Source: a virus
Strand: one strand, 5' to 3'
Length of the DNA: 20,183 nucleotides
Virus record (IMG/VR): IMGVR_UViG_3300037585_001658
Coordinates: 1 to 20,183 of that record
A program made the position numbers and the translations under genes. Below, one piece after another: positions 1 to 8,158 of this stretch; the first letter of the stretch is position 1, and each line of letters starts with the position of its first letter. The notes beneath the pieces are model-generated. The model searched no databases and was not told the origin of the DNA. It saw only the letters and a program-made list of their open reading frames with translations.

Positions 1-102
1 CTTTAGAGTCTGTCCGTTAGCACTAAATGACGCAAGAAGAAACACTCCAAGCATTATTAGAGCGTATACAACTGAAGATAAATCCTTTCTTTCTACCATC
101 AT
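1..102 (-). CDS. Small exported or membrane protein, C-terminus cut by the window edge
   Basis: The first 34 codons are visible on the minus strand, beginning with two consecutive ATG codons at 102-97. The N-terminus has charged residues (MMVERKD) followed by a hydrophobic stretch of about 20 residues ending ASFSANGQ, which reads as a signal peptide with Gln near the mature N-terminus, as is common in Bacteroidota, or as a single membrane anchor. The start overlaps the stop of the upstream gene as ATGA, which supports translational coupling. The rest lies left of the window, so no function can be given. A membrane-anchored lysis protein (for example a spanin) is one possibility but nothing specific supports it. 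Confidence 0.55.
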   Translation of the reverse strand, partial: MMVERKDLSSVVYALIMLGVFLLASFSANGQTLK

Positions 103-248
103 ACCTCGAATCCGAAATTCAAAATCATAAATCTAAATGATTTACCAAAACTTATTTCTAAAACAGTAATAGTGCCGAGTCTAAATGAAAGCTCATACAC
201 TTCTTTTTTGTTGCCAGCGTTCCAGCTGTTTATCCAATCTATCTTCAT
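99..248 (-). CDS. Small hypothetical phage protein (49 aa)
   Basis: A 49-residue ORF starting MKIDWINSWN and ending NFGFEV. Its ATG overlaps the TAA of the upstream gene (TAATG) and its TGA overlaps the ATG of the downstream gene (ATGA), so both junctions have the coupled architecture used throughout this operon. It has a mixed hydrophobic/basic composition with no signal peptide, no cysteines and no recognised domain. It is accepted because of the tight coupling on both sides. Function unknown. Confidence 0.55.
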   Translation of the reverse strand: MKIDWINSWNAGNKKEVYELSFRLGTITVLEISFGKSFRFMILNFGFEV

Positions 249-448
249 TACGCTAAAATTACACGGTTATAAAATTCTAAATCTATATCTTTAATAGGAT
301 TGATAAAGTTAACACGACAATACCTATTAATTTCTTGCCTCTTTGTCTTGCTATTTGTCACGCAGACATTAGCAGCTTGGTATTGAGCATTCTTCGTTAA
401 AAGATTGTCAACACGCTTTTTAGTTGTTTTGTTTGTTTTGTAACTCAT
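248..448 (-). CDS. Small basic hypothetical protein (66 aa)
   Basis: A 66-residue, Lys/Arg/Asn-rich protein starting MSYKTNKTTKKRVDNLL. Its ATG overlaps the TGA stop of the T9SS-sorted protein gene (ATGA) and its TAA overlaps the next start (TAATG). The basic N-terminus and two cysteines are visible, but there is no CxxC zinc motif and no recognisable domain. It belongs to the downstream end of the fibre operon. It could be a small nucleic-acid-associated or virion accessory protein; this is only an inference from charge. Confidence 0.6.
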   Translation of the reverse strand: MSYKTNKTTKKRVDNLLTKNAQYQAANVCVTNSKTKRQEINRYCRVNFINPIKDIDLEFYNRVILA

Positions 449-2655
449 AATTTAATTATTTTTTTAATTGTAGTTCTTTCGTTATACCTAATTGCAACTT
501 GATAGAAACCTTTAGGGAGGTCCTTAAGATCAATTCTTTTTTCTCTTGTTCCAGCTACCACAATCTGTCCTAATGAATTATACACCTCTGTGATTATGTC
601 TAAAGATGTCTGTATGTTTAAAACATCTGTTACTGGATTAGGATATACATTATATACATCGTGTATACTATATACACCAGTAGGCCATCCAGACTCACAA
701 TAATCATAAAGCTCAACACACGCTCCGTCCCACTCAACCTCACAGCAATAAGGATCAATATCAATAATCCAAGCATAGCATGAATCGTTTAGCCAGTAGG
801 GATTCCCAGCACCAGTAACACATCCAGCATCATATAAGCATGCATCTTCATTAGAAGTGTTTGCTAACTCATTGTAATTAAACGCATTAGGGTCCATGCA
901 GTCAACCACTACTTCAACACAAGAATCTTCAAGCTCTGTATTTGCGTCTGGGTTGTAGTTGAAGGCATCTGGATTCATGCATCCGTACACAAAAGAAATA
1001 CAACCACCATTCTCTGTATTTGCTTGAGGATCGTAGTTGAACTGTGTAGGGTCAGTACAACCAAATATTACTGGGATACAATCCGCAGGATCTGTAGCCG
1101 CCGCATTGTAATTGAACGCTGTTGGGTCCTGACAACCCTCTACTTCAAGCTCGTTACATACTCCGTCACTATCATCATCGTTTACGCAAGTGTTGTTGCA
1201 GTCGTAGTACTGAACTGGATAACTGCAGCCAGAATTTGTGTTAGCGCTGATGTTGTAATTACAAGCTGCTTCGTCAGTGCAGCCATATATATAAGGTATA
1301 CAACTATCACCACAAGAGGGGGTAAAGCTGTATGTGCTCCAATTTGGTGCGCTAAATGGCTGTAACGCTTCTTGACCATTATTTAAAAACGGATTACTAC
1401 CTTCAGACAATAAAGTGTCCCCTGCTTCATTAAGAACGTGCACGGAATTATGTAGAGTTTGAAAAGCAAGCTCTTGAGCTGACTGCTGTTGATTGCCAGC
1501 TTGAAAGTAGTATACATCAACCTCCTCATCAGAATCAAGGACGATATTCCAAGATTGGGAAAACTGATTAGGTCCTACAGTAAATAACCACTGCTGATCA
1601 CCCTGTACCATACCTATCTTAGAGTTACCCCATCCATCTGCAGCATCATCTTCTAGAATAATCTGTATACTGCATGGGCTGTTTAAGTCGTTTATGGTTG
1701 CTGTACTGTCATAATTTAAAGCCTCTGAATCAGTGCAGCCCCATGTATGTAATGTCATGCATGTGTCTTGAGCTGTTGCTTCTGGGTTATAATCTACATA
1801 GTCGTCATCCATGCATCCATACACATCGGGTGTAGGAGGACACGGTTCTGGAAAGATAGCTCCCGAATACATTACACCACCTCCAAACTCTTCAAATGCT
1901 AAGTCCTCCAACTCCCAAAGAACGGTGTCGCAAGCAGTGACAACACATGCTCCATCTTCTCCACCTGAAACAAAACCATTAAGACCGTCACCAAACTCAT
2001 CTACTAAAATTAACTCAAAGCCTAAAGAAACGCAAAAGTCATATGTATATGTAACTAGCTGATCACCAAAGTCAAATTCTAAAGGTAGTACTTGGTGGTA
2101 TGGTTCACCAGTAGCTATATTAACTAAAGTAAACCCAGTCTCATTAGGCCACGTATCAAGCGTTAAGCTCATAGAAACAAAAGCTTCAAGTGAGTCGCAA
2201 TTTACAACCTCACAACTGCCGTCATCTTGAGTGGCCCACGGATTGTAATTGTCAGCAATTTCATTAGTACAGCCAAGCAATACAGGTAAGCAAGGAATAA
2301 GTGTAAAAGGTATTGTGTCTGTAGCTGAACTAAACTCATAGTTAGACTCCTCTAATCCACAAGTATTTGTCAATGCAAAAAACCCTTCACCAAACGAACA
2401 GCATATCCCGTCACCAAAAGCATCATATGCAATAAAATTATAATCTCCTGATGGAAGGTATATAGTGTTATTGTGTAATGTGCTGTTTTGATAAGGTGGA
2501 CTTACAGCCACTACTTCCCCGTCATGTATAATCTCCCATGATGTTTCTCCAGCATAGTTGTCTGTTTGCACTGTTACATTTAGCCAGCTTGCATTATCTG
2601 GTTGAGCAAATAAAACATAAGGAATTAAAAACAGAGCGAGTAACATTTTTTTCAT
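445..2655 (-). CDS. Secreted Cys-rich repeat protein with C-terminal T9SS (type A) sorting domain
   Basis: This 736-residue protein starts at the ATG at 2655, because MKKMLLALFLIPYVLFAQ is a clean Sec signal peptide (cleavage before Gln18); the longer frame would need a TTG start. Three divergent beta-rich segments carry acidic DGDG/DGWG-type loops (GDGICC near residue 80, DEFGDGLNG, DDAADGWGNS). Eight repeats of the form GCxDxxAxNYNxxAxxxxxC follow the pattern common in secreted marine Bacteroidota proteins; five are contiguous in the second half. A Cys-rich DPYCCEVEWDGAC segment precedes the last 70 residues (about 667-736), which match the type A T9SS sorting domain: YPNPVTDVLNI, then VYNSLGQ, LPKGFYQVAI and a final KKIIKL. 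It should therefore cross the inner membrane by Sec and the outer membrane by the host T9SS, then be anchored or released. It lies in the tail-fibre operon directly downstream of a fibre gene, with its own TATATTTG box. Confidence 0.9.
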   Translation of the reverse strand: MKKMLLALFLIPYVLFAQPDNASWLNVTVQTDNYAGETSWEIIHDGEVVAVSPPYQNSTLHNNTIYLPSGDYNFIAYDAFGDGICCSFGEGFFALTNTCGLEESNYEFSSATDTIPFTLIPCLPVLLGCTNEIADNYNPWATQDDGSCEVVNCDSLEAFVSMSLTLDTWPNETGFTLVNIATGEPYHQVLPLEFDFGDQLVTYTYDFCVSLGFELILVDEFGDGLNGFVSGGEDGACVVTACDTVLWELEDLAFEEFGGGVMYSGAIFPEPCPPTPDVYGCMDDDYVDYNPEATAQDTCMTLHTWGCTDSEALNYDSTATINDLNSPCSIQIILEDDAADGWGNSKIGMVQGDQQWLFTVGPNQFSQSWNIVLDSDEEVDVYYFQAGNQQQSAQELAFQTLHNSVHVLNEAGDTLLSEGSNPFLNNGQEALQPFSAPNWSTYSFTPSCGDSCIPYIYGCTDEAACNYNISANTNSGCSYPVQYYDCNNTCVNDDDSDGVCNELEVEGCQDPTAFNYNAAATDPADCIPVIFGCTDPTQFNYDPQANTENGGCISFVYGCMNPDAFNYNPDANTELEDSCVEVVVDCMDPNAFNYNELANTSNEDACLYDAGCVTGAGNPYWLNDSCYAWIIDIDPYCCEVEWDGACVELYDYCESGWPTGVYSIHDVYNVYPNPVTDVLNIQTSLDIITEVYNSLGQIVVAGTREKRIDLKDLPKGFYQVAIRYNERTTIKKIIKL
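835..1284 (-). repeat. Five contiguous Cys/NYN repeats within the T9SS protein gene
   Basis: Five consecutive units of about 22-30 codons encode GC(T/Q/M)(D/N)xxAFNYNxxANTxxxxxC (the last begins with DC). Three further, more widely spaced copies lie upstream in the gene, at residues following the first, second and third beta segments. The repeats are conserved as protein but diverged as DNA, so they are old rather than a recent slippage expansion. The two Cys per unit probably form disulfides, which fits an exported location. Confidence 0.85.
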
Positions 2656-2659
2656 ATTG

Positions 2660-2667
2660 CAAATATA
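2660..2667 (-). promoter_or_regulatory. Bacteroidota -7 box (TATATTTG) before the T9SS protein gene
   Basis: TATATTTG on the minus strand fits the Bacteroidota -7 consensus TANNTTTG and lies in the 16-bp gap between the fibre gene stop and the ATG at 2655. Only four bases (CAAT) separate it from the ATG, so a transcript from here would be leaderless or nearly so. No good -33 TTTG is seen at the usual distance. The same octamer precedes the genes starting at 8131 and 17549. Confidence 0.5.
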
Positions 2668-2671
2668 ATCA

Positions 2672-3412
2672 TTAATCAACGCTATTTATTTTGCCTATAC
2701 TAGCAGTAGCTACAGAATTTACTTTACCTATACTTGCTGCTGCTACGCTGTTAACGTCATGGGTATATCCAGCTGCCGCTACTTCATATTCTATATACGG
2801 ATCTTTGTCTGTGCCTGTGTTGTCAGTAAAATAGGCCCCATAATTTAAAAATCCATTAGAGGTTAGAGCTGAGTTTAAATAATCATTAGTGTAATCCATA
2901 AAACAGATTATCACTACGTTATTATTTTGCATGTCAGCCCTAAGATCAGCAGTTCCAGTAAAATCGTTATAACCAGATGTGCTATAACCAGTGGTGGTTA
3001 TTGCGGCACTATAGTCAGTTGCTAGTCCAGCTAAACTACTGCCAGACGAAAATCCAACTATATTATTCAAATCTGTAGCAGCTAACGCTGTTCCACCATC
3101 TCCACCAAAAGCCGTGCTCTTTACCGCTATAGCACTACCATCATTTGAACTAGTTCCATATATTTTTATAGTAGCAGAACTTACTGTCCCTGTAATACCA
3201 GAAGTATCAAAATACATAAACGCTCTATATACTGCATAAGCACTCCCGCCGCCCCTAGTTGCAGATCTATTAACTCCGAGTGCTGCACCTGATAAAGAGG
3301 AACTGGTGAGAACTGTACCGCCAGAGCCACTGTGATCTCTAGCGTCAGCCCACGAACTTTGACTAGTTATTGAACATGTCCCGTCACCAGTATTTGTGTA
3401 CAAGTCTGACAT
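2672..3412 (-). CDS. Phage fibre/adhesin-type structural protein with KVNSV tail repeats
   Basis: A 246-residue Gly/Ser/Thr/Ala-rich beta protein. The middle (YRAFMYFDTSGITG...SSATIKIYG, about residues 60-86) resembles the DNRLRE-like beta-sandwich modules of surface and carbohydrate-associated proteins. The C-terminus carries an imperfect repeat, VNSVAAASIGK-VNSVATASIGK-INSVD, of a kind seen at the ends of many environmental phage virion proteins. There is no signal peptide. Its ATG overlaps the methyltransferase stop (TAATG). It is most likely a tail fibre, tip or decoration protein used in host-surface recognition. The fold assignment is by eye. Confidence 0.75.
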   Translation of the reverse strand: MSDLYTNTGDGTCSITSQSSWADARDHSGSGGTVLTSSSLSGAALGVNRSATRGGGSAYAVYRAFMYFDTSGITGTVSSATIKIYGTSSNDGSAIAVKSTAFGGDGGTALAATDLNNIVGFSSGSSLAGLATDYSAAITTTGYSTSGYNDFTGTADLRADMQNNNVVIICFMDYTNDYLNSALTSNGFLNYGAYFTDNTGTDKDPYIEYEVAAAGYTHDVNSVAAASIGKVNSVATASIGKINSVD

Positions 3413-3975
3413 TAGAATTGTTTTTTAGGGAGGTGATATGTATTAGATTGAAAATACATATTACTGTCTGGATTAACACTTATCGCTTGATACGTAGTTC
3501 CATTTATATACAAAACATCATCCGTGTCTGTATAGTTATTCCACCACGTAACTCTTGTACCAACTTTTGTAAAATTAGGTAATTCGCTTACAAAGCTTAA
3601 TGCATTATCATCACCCCAAGTATCGTAAAATACTCCGTCATAAGTAGATAACGAATCTTTAACATCATACCAGTCCCCCTCTATTATTGTAACATTAGTC
3701 TTATTAGCAGCCCATGCTTTAGCCTTTTCAATCATCTGCGGGTGGTTTTCTACTATAGTATGAGACGATATAGAGTTAGCTTGAATATACCCAGCAGAGA
3801 TTCCCATACCGAATCCTATCTCTAGTATATCCCCAGCTCCTTCACAAACGTAATCAGCTGAAGCTTTCATAATAGAATCCTCCCAAGACATCATCACTTG
3901 AAACTCTATTCCAAAATCGTCTGTGTAGCACACTTTATCAGATTCAAATACCAGTGTTTGATCTATATAAGCCAT
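3412..3975 (-). CDS. GAMT/RMT2-like class I SAM-dependent methyltransferase
   Basis: This 187-residue protein shows the Rossmann methyltransferase motifs: ILEIGFGMG (50-58, SAM-binding motif I), an acidic residue E76 in TIVENHP at the end of strand 2, IIEGDWYDV (97-105) and GVFYDTWG (114-121). The exact forms, especially EIGFGM and FYDTW, resemble guanidinoacetate N-methyltransferase and the fungal arginine methyltransferase RMT2; D118 aligns by eye with the active-site Asp of GAMT that contacts the guanidinium group. The leading MMSWEDSIMKA also matches the segment before motif I in GAMT. It is shorter than GAMT (about 235 aa). It is coupled by TAATG overlaps to a collagen-like fibre gene upstream and a second fibre gene downstream. 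Modification of a virion protein or a small guanidino compound is inferred, not shown. Confidence 0.8.
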   Translation of the reverse strand: MAYIDQTLVFESDKVCYTDDFGIEFQVMMSWEDSIMKASADYVCEGAGDILEIGFGMGISAGYIQANSISSHTIVENHPQMIEKAKAWAANKTNVTIIEGDWYDVKDSLSTYDGVFYDTWGDDNALSFVSELPNFTKVGTRVTWWNNYTDTDDVLYINGTTYQAISVNPDSNMYFQSNTYHLPKKQF

Positions 3976-5240
3976 TACGCCGTTACTTCTACGAATGCGC
4001 CGTCTGGGTTAAACCAAATCTGTCCGTTAGACGAGTGTAAGCAATACCCTATGACTCTAACTACATTGTTATTACCCGAAGGCGCTATACTTGTAATTCC
4101 ACCAGCAGCTGCCCTTGCAAACATCACATCTCCAAGATTGCCAGAATCGCTGTCGTGAGTTACCATCCCTCTTAATAGCATACCGTCAGTGTCTGAAGCT
4201 GCTCCCAAAGCTATAGCTAAAAGCCCGTCACAAGTAGCAGCTGTACTTGCGTCGGCTTTCTCCCATGTTCCATCAGACTTATAGTGATATAGTTGTCCTA
4301 CGTCCATACTTGTAGTCCCTCCAAAATATACAACATCACCTTGATATTCACCGTCCGTATCTCCCGTGACTCCAAGAAATCTAGTGTCAGCTCTTAGTTT
4401 ACTTGTTACGGTCATACCACCAGATACAGTTACCATGGAATCAGCTCCATTAGCTAGCGTGACATCGACCTCATCTTCTAAGGATCCATCCTCTATAATT
4501 AAACCAGCTTGTGATTCTCCATCATGAGAAGCAACGCTAATAGTTATTTTACCCCCCTCAGCATTATTATCAACCTCTTCTATTTCGCATTTAATAGTAC
4601 CAAACTCTTGGCTGTTACCAGCTCCGTCTTCTCCAAAAAAAGTTATATAACCAAGAGCCTCACCATCCTCAGTATCATCTGAGTCTTTTAGAAACTTTAA
4701 CTCTCCAGCTCTACCAGCATGTGTGTGCGTAGCTTTAATAGTAATCAACGGCTTTGATGCGGTAGAGCTTTCTAAAATTAAATCATCACCGTCCCACGTA
4801 AGATTCGATTCAGCTGTTATAGCGCTAGTTCCAGTGCCAGTAAGAATAGAGTTGTCTGCAAGACTTGTAGCTCCTGTACCACCGTCGTAAACAGCTAAAG
4901 TTCCCGTAATACCTGAAGCTCCTAGATCAACAGCTAATTCTGTAGAATCTATAACTAACCCCCCCCTGAATTTTAAGTCAGCGCTTACTTCTCCGCCAGC
5001 AATATCTATTCCATCTCCTGCTGTTACTGTAGCTCCCGTAGCGCCCGTCGCACCTGTTGCACCTGTAGCTCCTGTTGCTCCAGTATCCCCCTTAGGGCCT
5101 TTGCTTGTTACCGATATTGAAGACGATGCTGGTGGAGTTACAGAAACAGAAGATGAGCTAGAAGAAAAACTAACCGATGTACCTCCAGTAGATGTAGCGG
5201 TAACGCTATTGCCAGTTGTTGTTGTAACGTCTACGCTCAT
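3975..5240 (-). CDS. Collagen-like phage tail fibre protein
   Basis: A 421-residue structural protein. The first 45 residues are a Ser/Thr/Val low-complexity stretch, followed at 48-71 by eight collagen-type Gly-X-Y triplets (GPKGDTGATGAT and so on), which form trimeric rods in phage fibres. A long beta-rich region follows, including GGTGATSLADNSILTGTG, a common fibre motif. The C-terminal third (GDVVYFGG...GQLYHYKSDGTWEKADA...GLLAIALG...MLLRGMVTH...IGYCLHSSNGQIWFNPDGAFVEV) is a head domain of the type found in many marine phage fibres. The stop overlaps the methyltransferase start (TAATG). Role: receptor-binding tail fibre, probably trimeric. Confidence 0.88.
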   Translation of the reverse strand: MSVDVTTTTGNSVTATSTGGTSVSFSSSSSSVSVTPPASSSISVTSKGPKGDTGATGATGATGATGATGATVTAGDGIDIAGGEVSADLKFRGGLVIDSTELAVDLGASGITGTLAVYDGGTGATSLADNSILTGTGTSAITAESNLTWDGDDLILESSTASKPLITIKATHTHAGRAGELKFLKDSDDTEDGEALGYITFFGEDGAGNSQEFGTIKCEIEEVDNNAEGGKITISVASHDGESQAGLIIEDGSLEDEVDVTLANGADSMVTVSGGMTVTSKLRADTRFLGVTGDTDGEYQGDVVYFGGTTSMDVGQLYHYKSDGTWEKADASTAATCDGLLAIALGAASDTDGMLLRGMVTHDSDSGNLGDVMFARAAAGGITSIAPSGNNNVVRVIGYCLHSSNGQIWFNPDGAFVEVTA

Positions 5241-5249
5241 ATGTAAAAA

Positions 5250-5666
5250 TTAAAGAGATTTAGAAACGTCAGAATTAACGGTAAAAGTACCCCTCAGTAT
5301 CGTGGTATGAGCATCAACCCCTCCAGTTGTTGGTTTTATTTGTTGAAGATCATAAACATACCTTCCAGCAGAAATATTCCTCATAGTCGCTGGAGTAGCA
5401 GTAATCGTAACATTACCACTGTCGTCAATAGTAAAATTTTCAAAAACATTGCTAACAGCCTTACCTAGGTTTTTGCTACCCAACACAGGAGTTTGAGCTT
5501 TTTTATCAGCAGACCAAACCTGCATAAGGAATGAGTAATTATCAGTAGATAGCGTAAGGGCCGTCCCAGAAGAATCCTTCAGGGTTAAGGTAAGATCAAA
5601 GCTGTCTCCTTGACGGCAAGTTATATCTAGCCTTTCTGATACATCTAAATTTACTTTACTAGCCAT
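5250..5666 (-). CDS. Beta-rich phage structural protein, BppU-N/Ig-like type (138 aa)
   Basis: A 138-residue protein with the pattern ITCRQGDSFDLTLTLKDSSGTALTL...YSFLMQVW near the N-terminus and ISAGRYVYDLQQIKPTTGG...LRGTFTVNSDVS at the end. This arrangement (a polarised linear term, a GxYxYDLQ strand and a final GTFTV strand) is typical of small baseplate or fibre-attachment domains such as the BppU N-terminal family. It lies between portal and fibre genes and overlaps the portal stop by TAATG. It may connect the fibre to the tail; this is inferred from position and fold impression. Confidence 0.75.
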   Translation of the reverse strand: MASKVNLDVSERLDITCRQGDSFDLTLTLKDSSGTALTLSTDNYSFLMQVWSADKKAQTPVLGSKNLGKAVSNVFENFTIDDSGNVTITATPATMRNISAGRYVYDLQQIKPTTGGVDAHTTILRGTFTVNSDVSKSL

Positions 5667-8131
5667 TATTGTTGTAATATATTTTGAACGGTTTCGTCTA
5701 TTTCTGGTGTTTCACCAATATCTATAGCTTCTGTTATTTCACCACGCTGACCCTTTCTTTGAGAAATTAACTTGCTCTGCTCTGCAGACTGTTTCTTAAC
5801 TCTTGTGTCTTTTCTGTCTTCTTTGAGAACTTCAATCTTTTCCTTAAACTCTTGGTCATCAGTCTTAAAGCCTAAAGTTGCTTGTGCTCTTATCATCTCT
5901 ATCTCCTTCTGCATCTGATGACGAGCTTGAGCAACCTGAACTTCTAATTGAGATTTAAGCTGTAGTTTTTGACCTTCCAATTCAGCTTCCATCTGTAATT
6001 CTTGCTGTCTCGCCTGAGAAGCCGCTTGAGATGCTTGTTGAGCCTGTTGAGCTTGCATCTCAGAGTTTTGTAAAGCCTGAACCTGCATCTTATCCATTCT
6101 TTTCTTTCGGCGAAGAATAAGAAGTCTTTCAGCTTGATTAACATCTTTAAGGTTTCTTATAGCTATAGCATCCTCTAGGTCTATTTGCTGCTGTTGAATT
6201 GCCATTTGTATGTTCTGCTCAAGAAAAGCTCTCTCAGCGTCCTCCATCTCCTTCTGTACAGAAACTCCAAAATTAAACATAGGTAAGTCATTAAAAGAAG
6301 TTAAAACCTCCATATTAGATTCGCCTATTGCGTTCTGATATATACCCATAAGAACAGACTCTGGTGGAATAATCTGCAAACACTTAACTACATCTTCACA
6401 AACTTTCTTGAACAATATCATAGCAGCGTTTGTGATATCATATATAGCATTGTTTCCAGCTGCTATAGCTTGCTGCTGAACTCCAACCAAAGCATCTCCT
6501 TTAGGAGTCGAAGCATCCATAGCTTCGTTAATGCCTGTTGTGTCTCTTATTAGTCTTAAGTAATGATTGTATATATTTATAAGCTCATTGATGTTTCTTA
6601 TACTATTACCAATCTCTCTAATTGGTGGGTTCTGATGACCTCCCTCTGGGTTTTTAGACCTGTAGTAGAAAACTCCTGTTTGCTCGTAAATATCATGAAG
6701 CTCTAGTGGCTGAAGTTCTCCGCCTTTTCCAAGCTGTACATTTTCTAACCCCTCTATATCAATCATTAACCCATCTGGCTTTGCTTTAGCGATGGCCTGC
6801 TGGATTTTCAAATGGGTGATCTGGAGCATATCAGCAAATCCAATACAACTATCAACCATAGACTTAGGCATCATATTCCTGAAGTTGGTAGCAACAACAG
6901 AATAGCCCATACGAGTTCGCCCTATATCATGAATATTTCTAGGGACGTTTGTTTTTAAACCGTAATTAAAAATATGCTTAGTTCCAAGAATATATAAACC
7001 TCCATAAACAGTAACTAAATCCATTCTATGAGGCTTGCGCTCAAATACACCACCACTCTTCTCTTTGTAATTAAAGCCCTCATAAAAAAAGTTTTTATTA
7101 CCGTGTCTATTCTCTTTTTCTTCAAAGTGCATGCAGTCTACAGACATAAACTCAAAGTCTAATAAATCTACTGAATAGTTATCATAGCCATAAATGTTTT
7201 TATTCAATGAGTTGTCGTACTTAGTCATTGAAAATTTAGAGGTGTCGTGAGACTTAGATTTAGCAGAAGAGGTTGCAATTTGTTGATATTCTTCTTCTGT
7301 AAAAGAATCACCCGCTAATCGCTTAAGTTCCTGAATAGTTATGCTTTTCACATGGCCAGCATAAACTAAATCATCAAAATTAGGGTTTTCAGTTTGACTG
7401 TGTATAAAAGAACAAGGGTCAACATAGTCTGTCTTTATCCCATAACTAGGATCATTTGTGCGTCTTACAACACACATACCTAAAGCAACCAAATCATTTA
7501 CGCACCTTCTATACGTCCCATCATTAAAGTCGTTCCACTCTAAGGTCATGTTCGTACCTATCTGAGCTGCTATTTCAGCATCAGTCTTAATGTTGGTGTC
7601 TAGGAATATTTCAGCCTCCTCCAAAGTATCTGGCAGCAATTCTGGATCTTGATCTAAAACAAGTCCTTGAGTGTCAGCTTTAAGTTGCATTAATTGCTCT
7701 TTAAGCTCAACTTGAATTTTTATTCTTTTTTTCTGCTTATTCTTTTCGGAAGAAGACAGGGGATCTACAGCCTCTAAATTTGGATACGGCTCCCTAGATA
7801 AAATCTTATTTGAAACTATTCTAGCAAACTTCGGTAAAACTGGGACTGGAGTATAGTCTAAGTTTACAAGACTACCATCGGCATTATTAGGATCTAGATT
7901 CGTTAAAATCTGTTTGTATAAATTTGTGTTCTGAGTACCATTTGCATAATCTCTATTTCTTTCAAAAACATGATTACGTTTGTAATACAGAGATCCTGCA
8001 TCCTGCACTTTTCCCCACTGGGATTCAATAGCCTTAGCATACTTTAACCCATAGGCTTTACTTTCTTTTATCTGCTGAGAGGCTAAAGGATCTGGAAAGC
8101 TGCCTGAACTTTTATTATTGCTGTTGTACAT
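5666..8131 (-). CDS. Phage portal protein
   Basis: An 821-residue protein directly downstream of the terminase. It begins with a helical region (LKYAKAIESQWGKV...KRNHVFERNRDYANGTQ, about 28-66), then a clip/wing-type region with YDNYSVDLLDFEFMSVDCMHFEE, GGLYILGTKHIFNYG and SVVATNFRNMMPKSMVDSCIGFADMLQ, and a stem/crown part with LIRDTTGINEAMDASTPKGDALVGVQQQAI, a typical portal motif. The last 180 or so residues are a Gln/Glu/Ala/Lys-rich coiled coil, long for a portal and perhaps forming a barrel. It should form the dodecameric DNA portal at the capsid vertex and dock the terminase. A TATATTTG box lies 19 bases before the ATG. Family subtype (crAss-like or P22-like) is uncertain. Confidence 0.88.
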   Translation of the reverse strand: MYNSNNKSSGSFPDPLASQQIKESKAYGLKYAKAIESQWGKVQDAGSLYYKRNHVFERNRDYANGTQNTNLYKQILTNLDPNNADGSLVNLDYTPVPVLPKFARIVSNKILSREPYPNLEAVDPLSSSEKNKQKKRIKIQVELKEQLMQLKADTQGLVLDQDPELLPDTLEEAEIFLDTNIKTDAEIAAQIGTNMTLEWNDFNDGTYRRCVNDLVALGMCVVRRTNDPSYGIKTDYVDPCSFIHSQTENPNFDDLVYAGHVKSITIQELKRLAGDSFTEEEYQQIATSSAKSKSHDTSKFSMTKYDNSLNKNIYGYDNYSVDLLDFEFMSVDCMHFEEKENRHGNKNFFYEGFNYKEKSGGVFERKPHRMDLVTVYGGLYILGTKHIFNYGLKTNVPRNIHDIGRTRMGYSVVATNFRNMMPKSMVDSCIGFADMLQITHLKIQQAIAKAKPDGLMIDIEGLENVQLGKGGELQPLELHDIYEQTGVFYYRSKNPEGGHQNPPIREIGNSIRNINELINIYNHYLRLIRDTTGINEAMDASTPKGDALVGVQQQAIAAGNNAIYDITNAAMILFKKVCEDVVKCLQIIPPESVLMGIYQNAIGESNMEVLTSFNDLPMFNFGVSVQKEMEDAERAFLEQNIQMAIQQQQIDLEDAIAIRNLKDVNQAERLLILRRKKRMDKMQVQALQNSEMQAQQAQQASQAASQARQQELQMEAELEGQKLQLKSQLEVQVAQARHQMQKEIEMIRAQATLGFKTDDQEFKEKIEVLKEDRKDTRVKKQSAEQSKLISQRKGQRGEITEAIDIGETPEIDETVQNILQQ

Positions 8132-8150
8132 CAGGGGGATTCTATTTATG

Positions 8151-8158
8151 CAAATATA
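8151..8158 (-). promoter_or_regulatory. TATATTTG -7 box before the portal gene
   Basis: TATATTTG on the minus strand lies in the 42-bp terminase-portal gap, 19 bases before the portal ATG, leaving a short 5' leader that contains a run of C rather than a Shine-Dalgarno sequence. It fits the Bacteroidota -7 consensus TANNTTTG; no clear -33 element is visible. It suggests that portal and fibres can be transcribed separately from terminase. Confidence 0.5.

Noticed and set aside
2653-2679. A longer start for the T9SS protein at 2679 (TTG, eight extra codons).
   Set aside because: The extension would precede the signal peptide, use TTG and overlap the upstream gene; ATG at 2655 gives a normal signal peptide.
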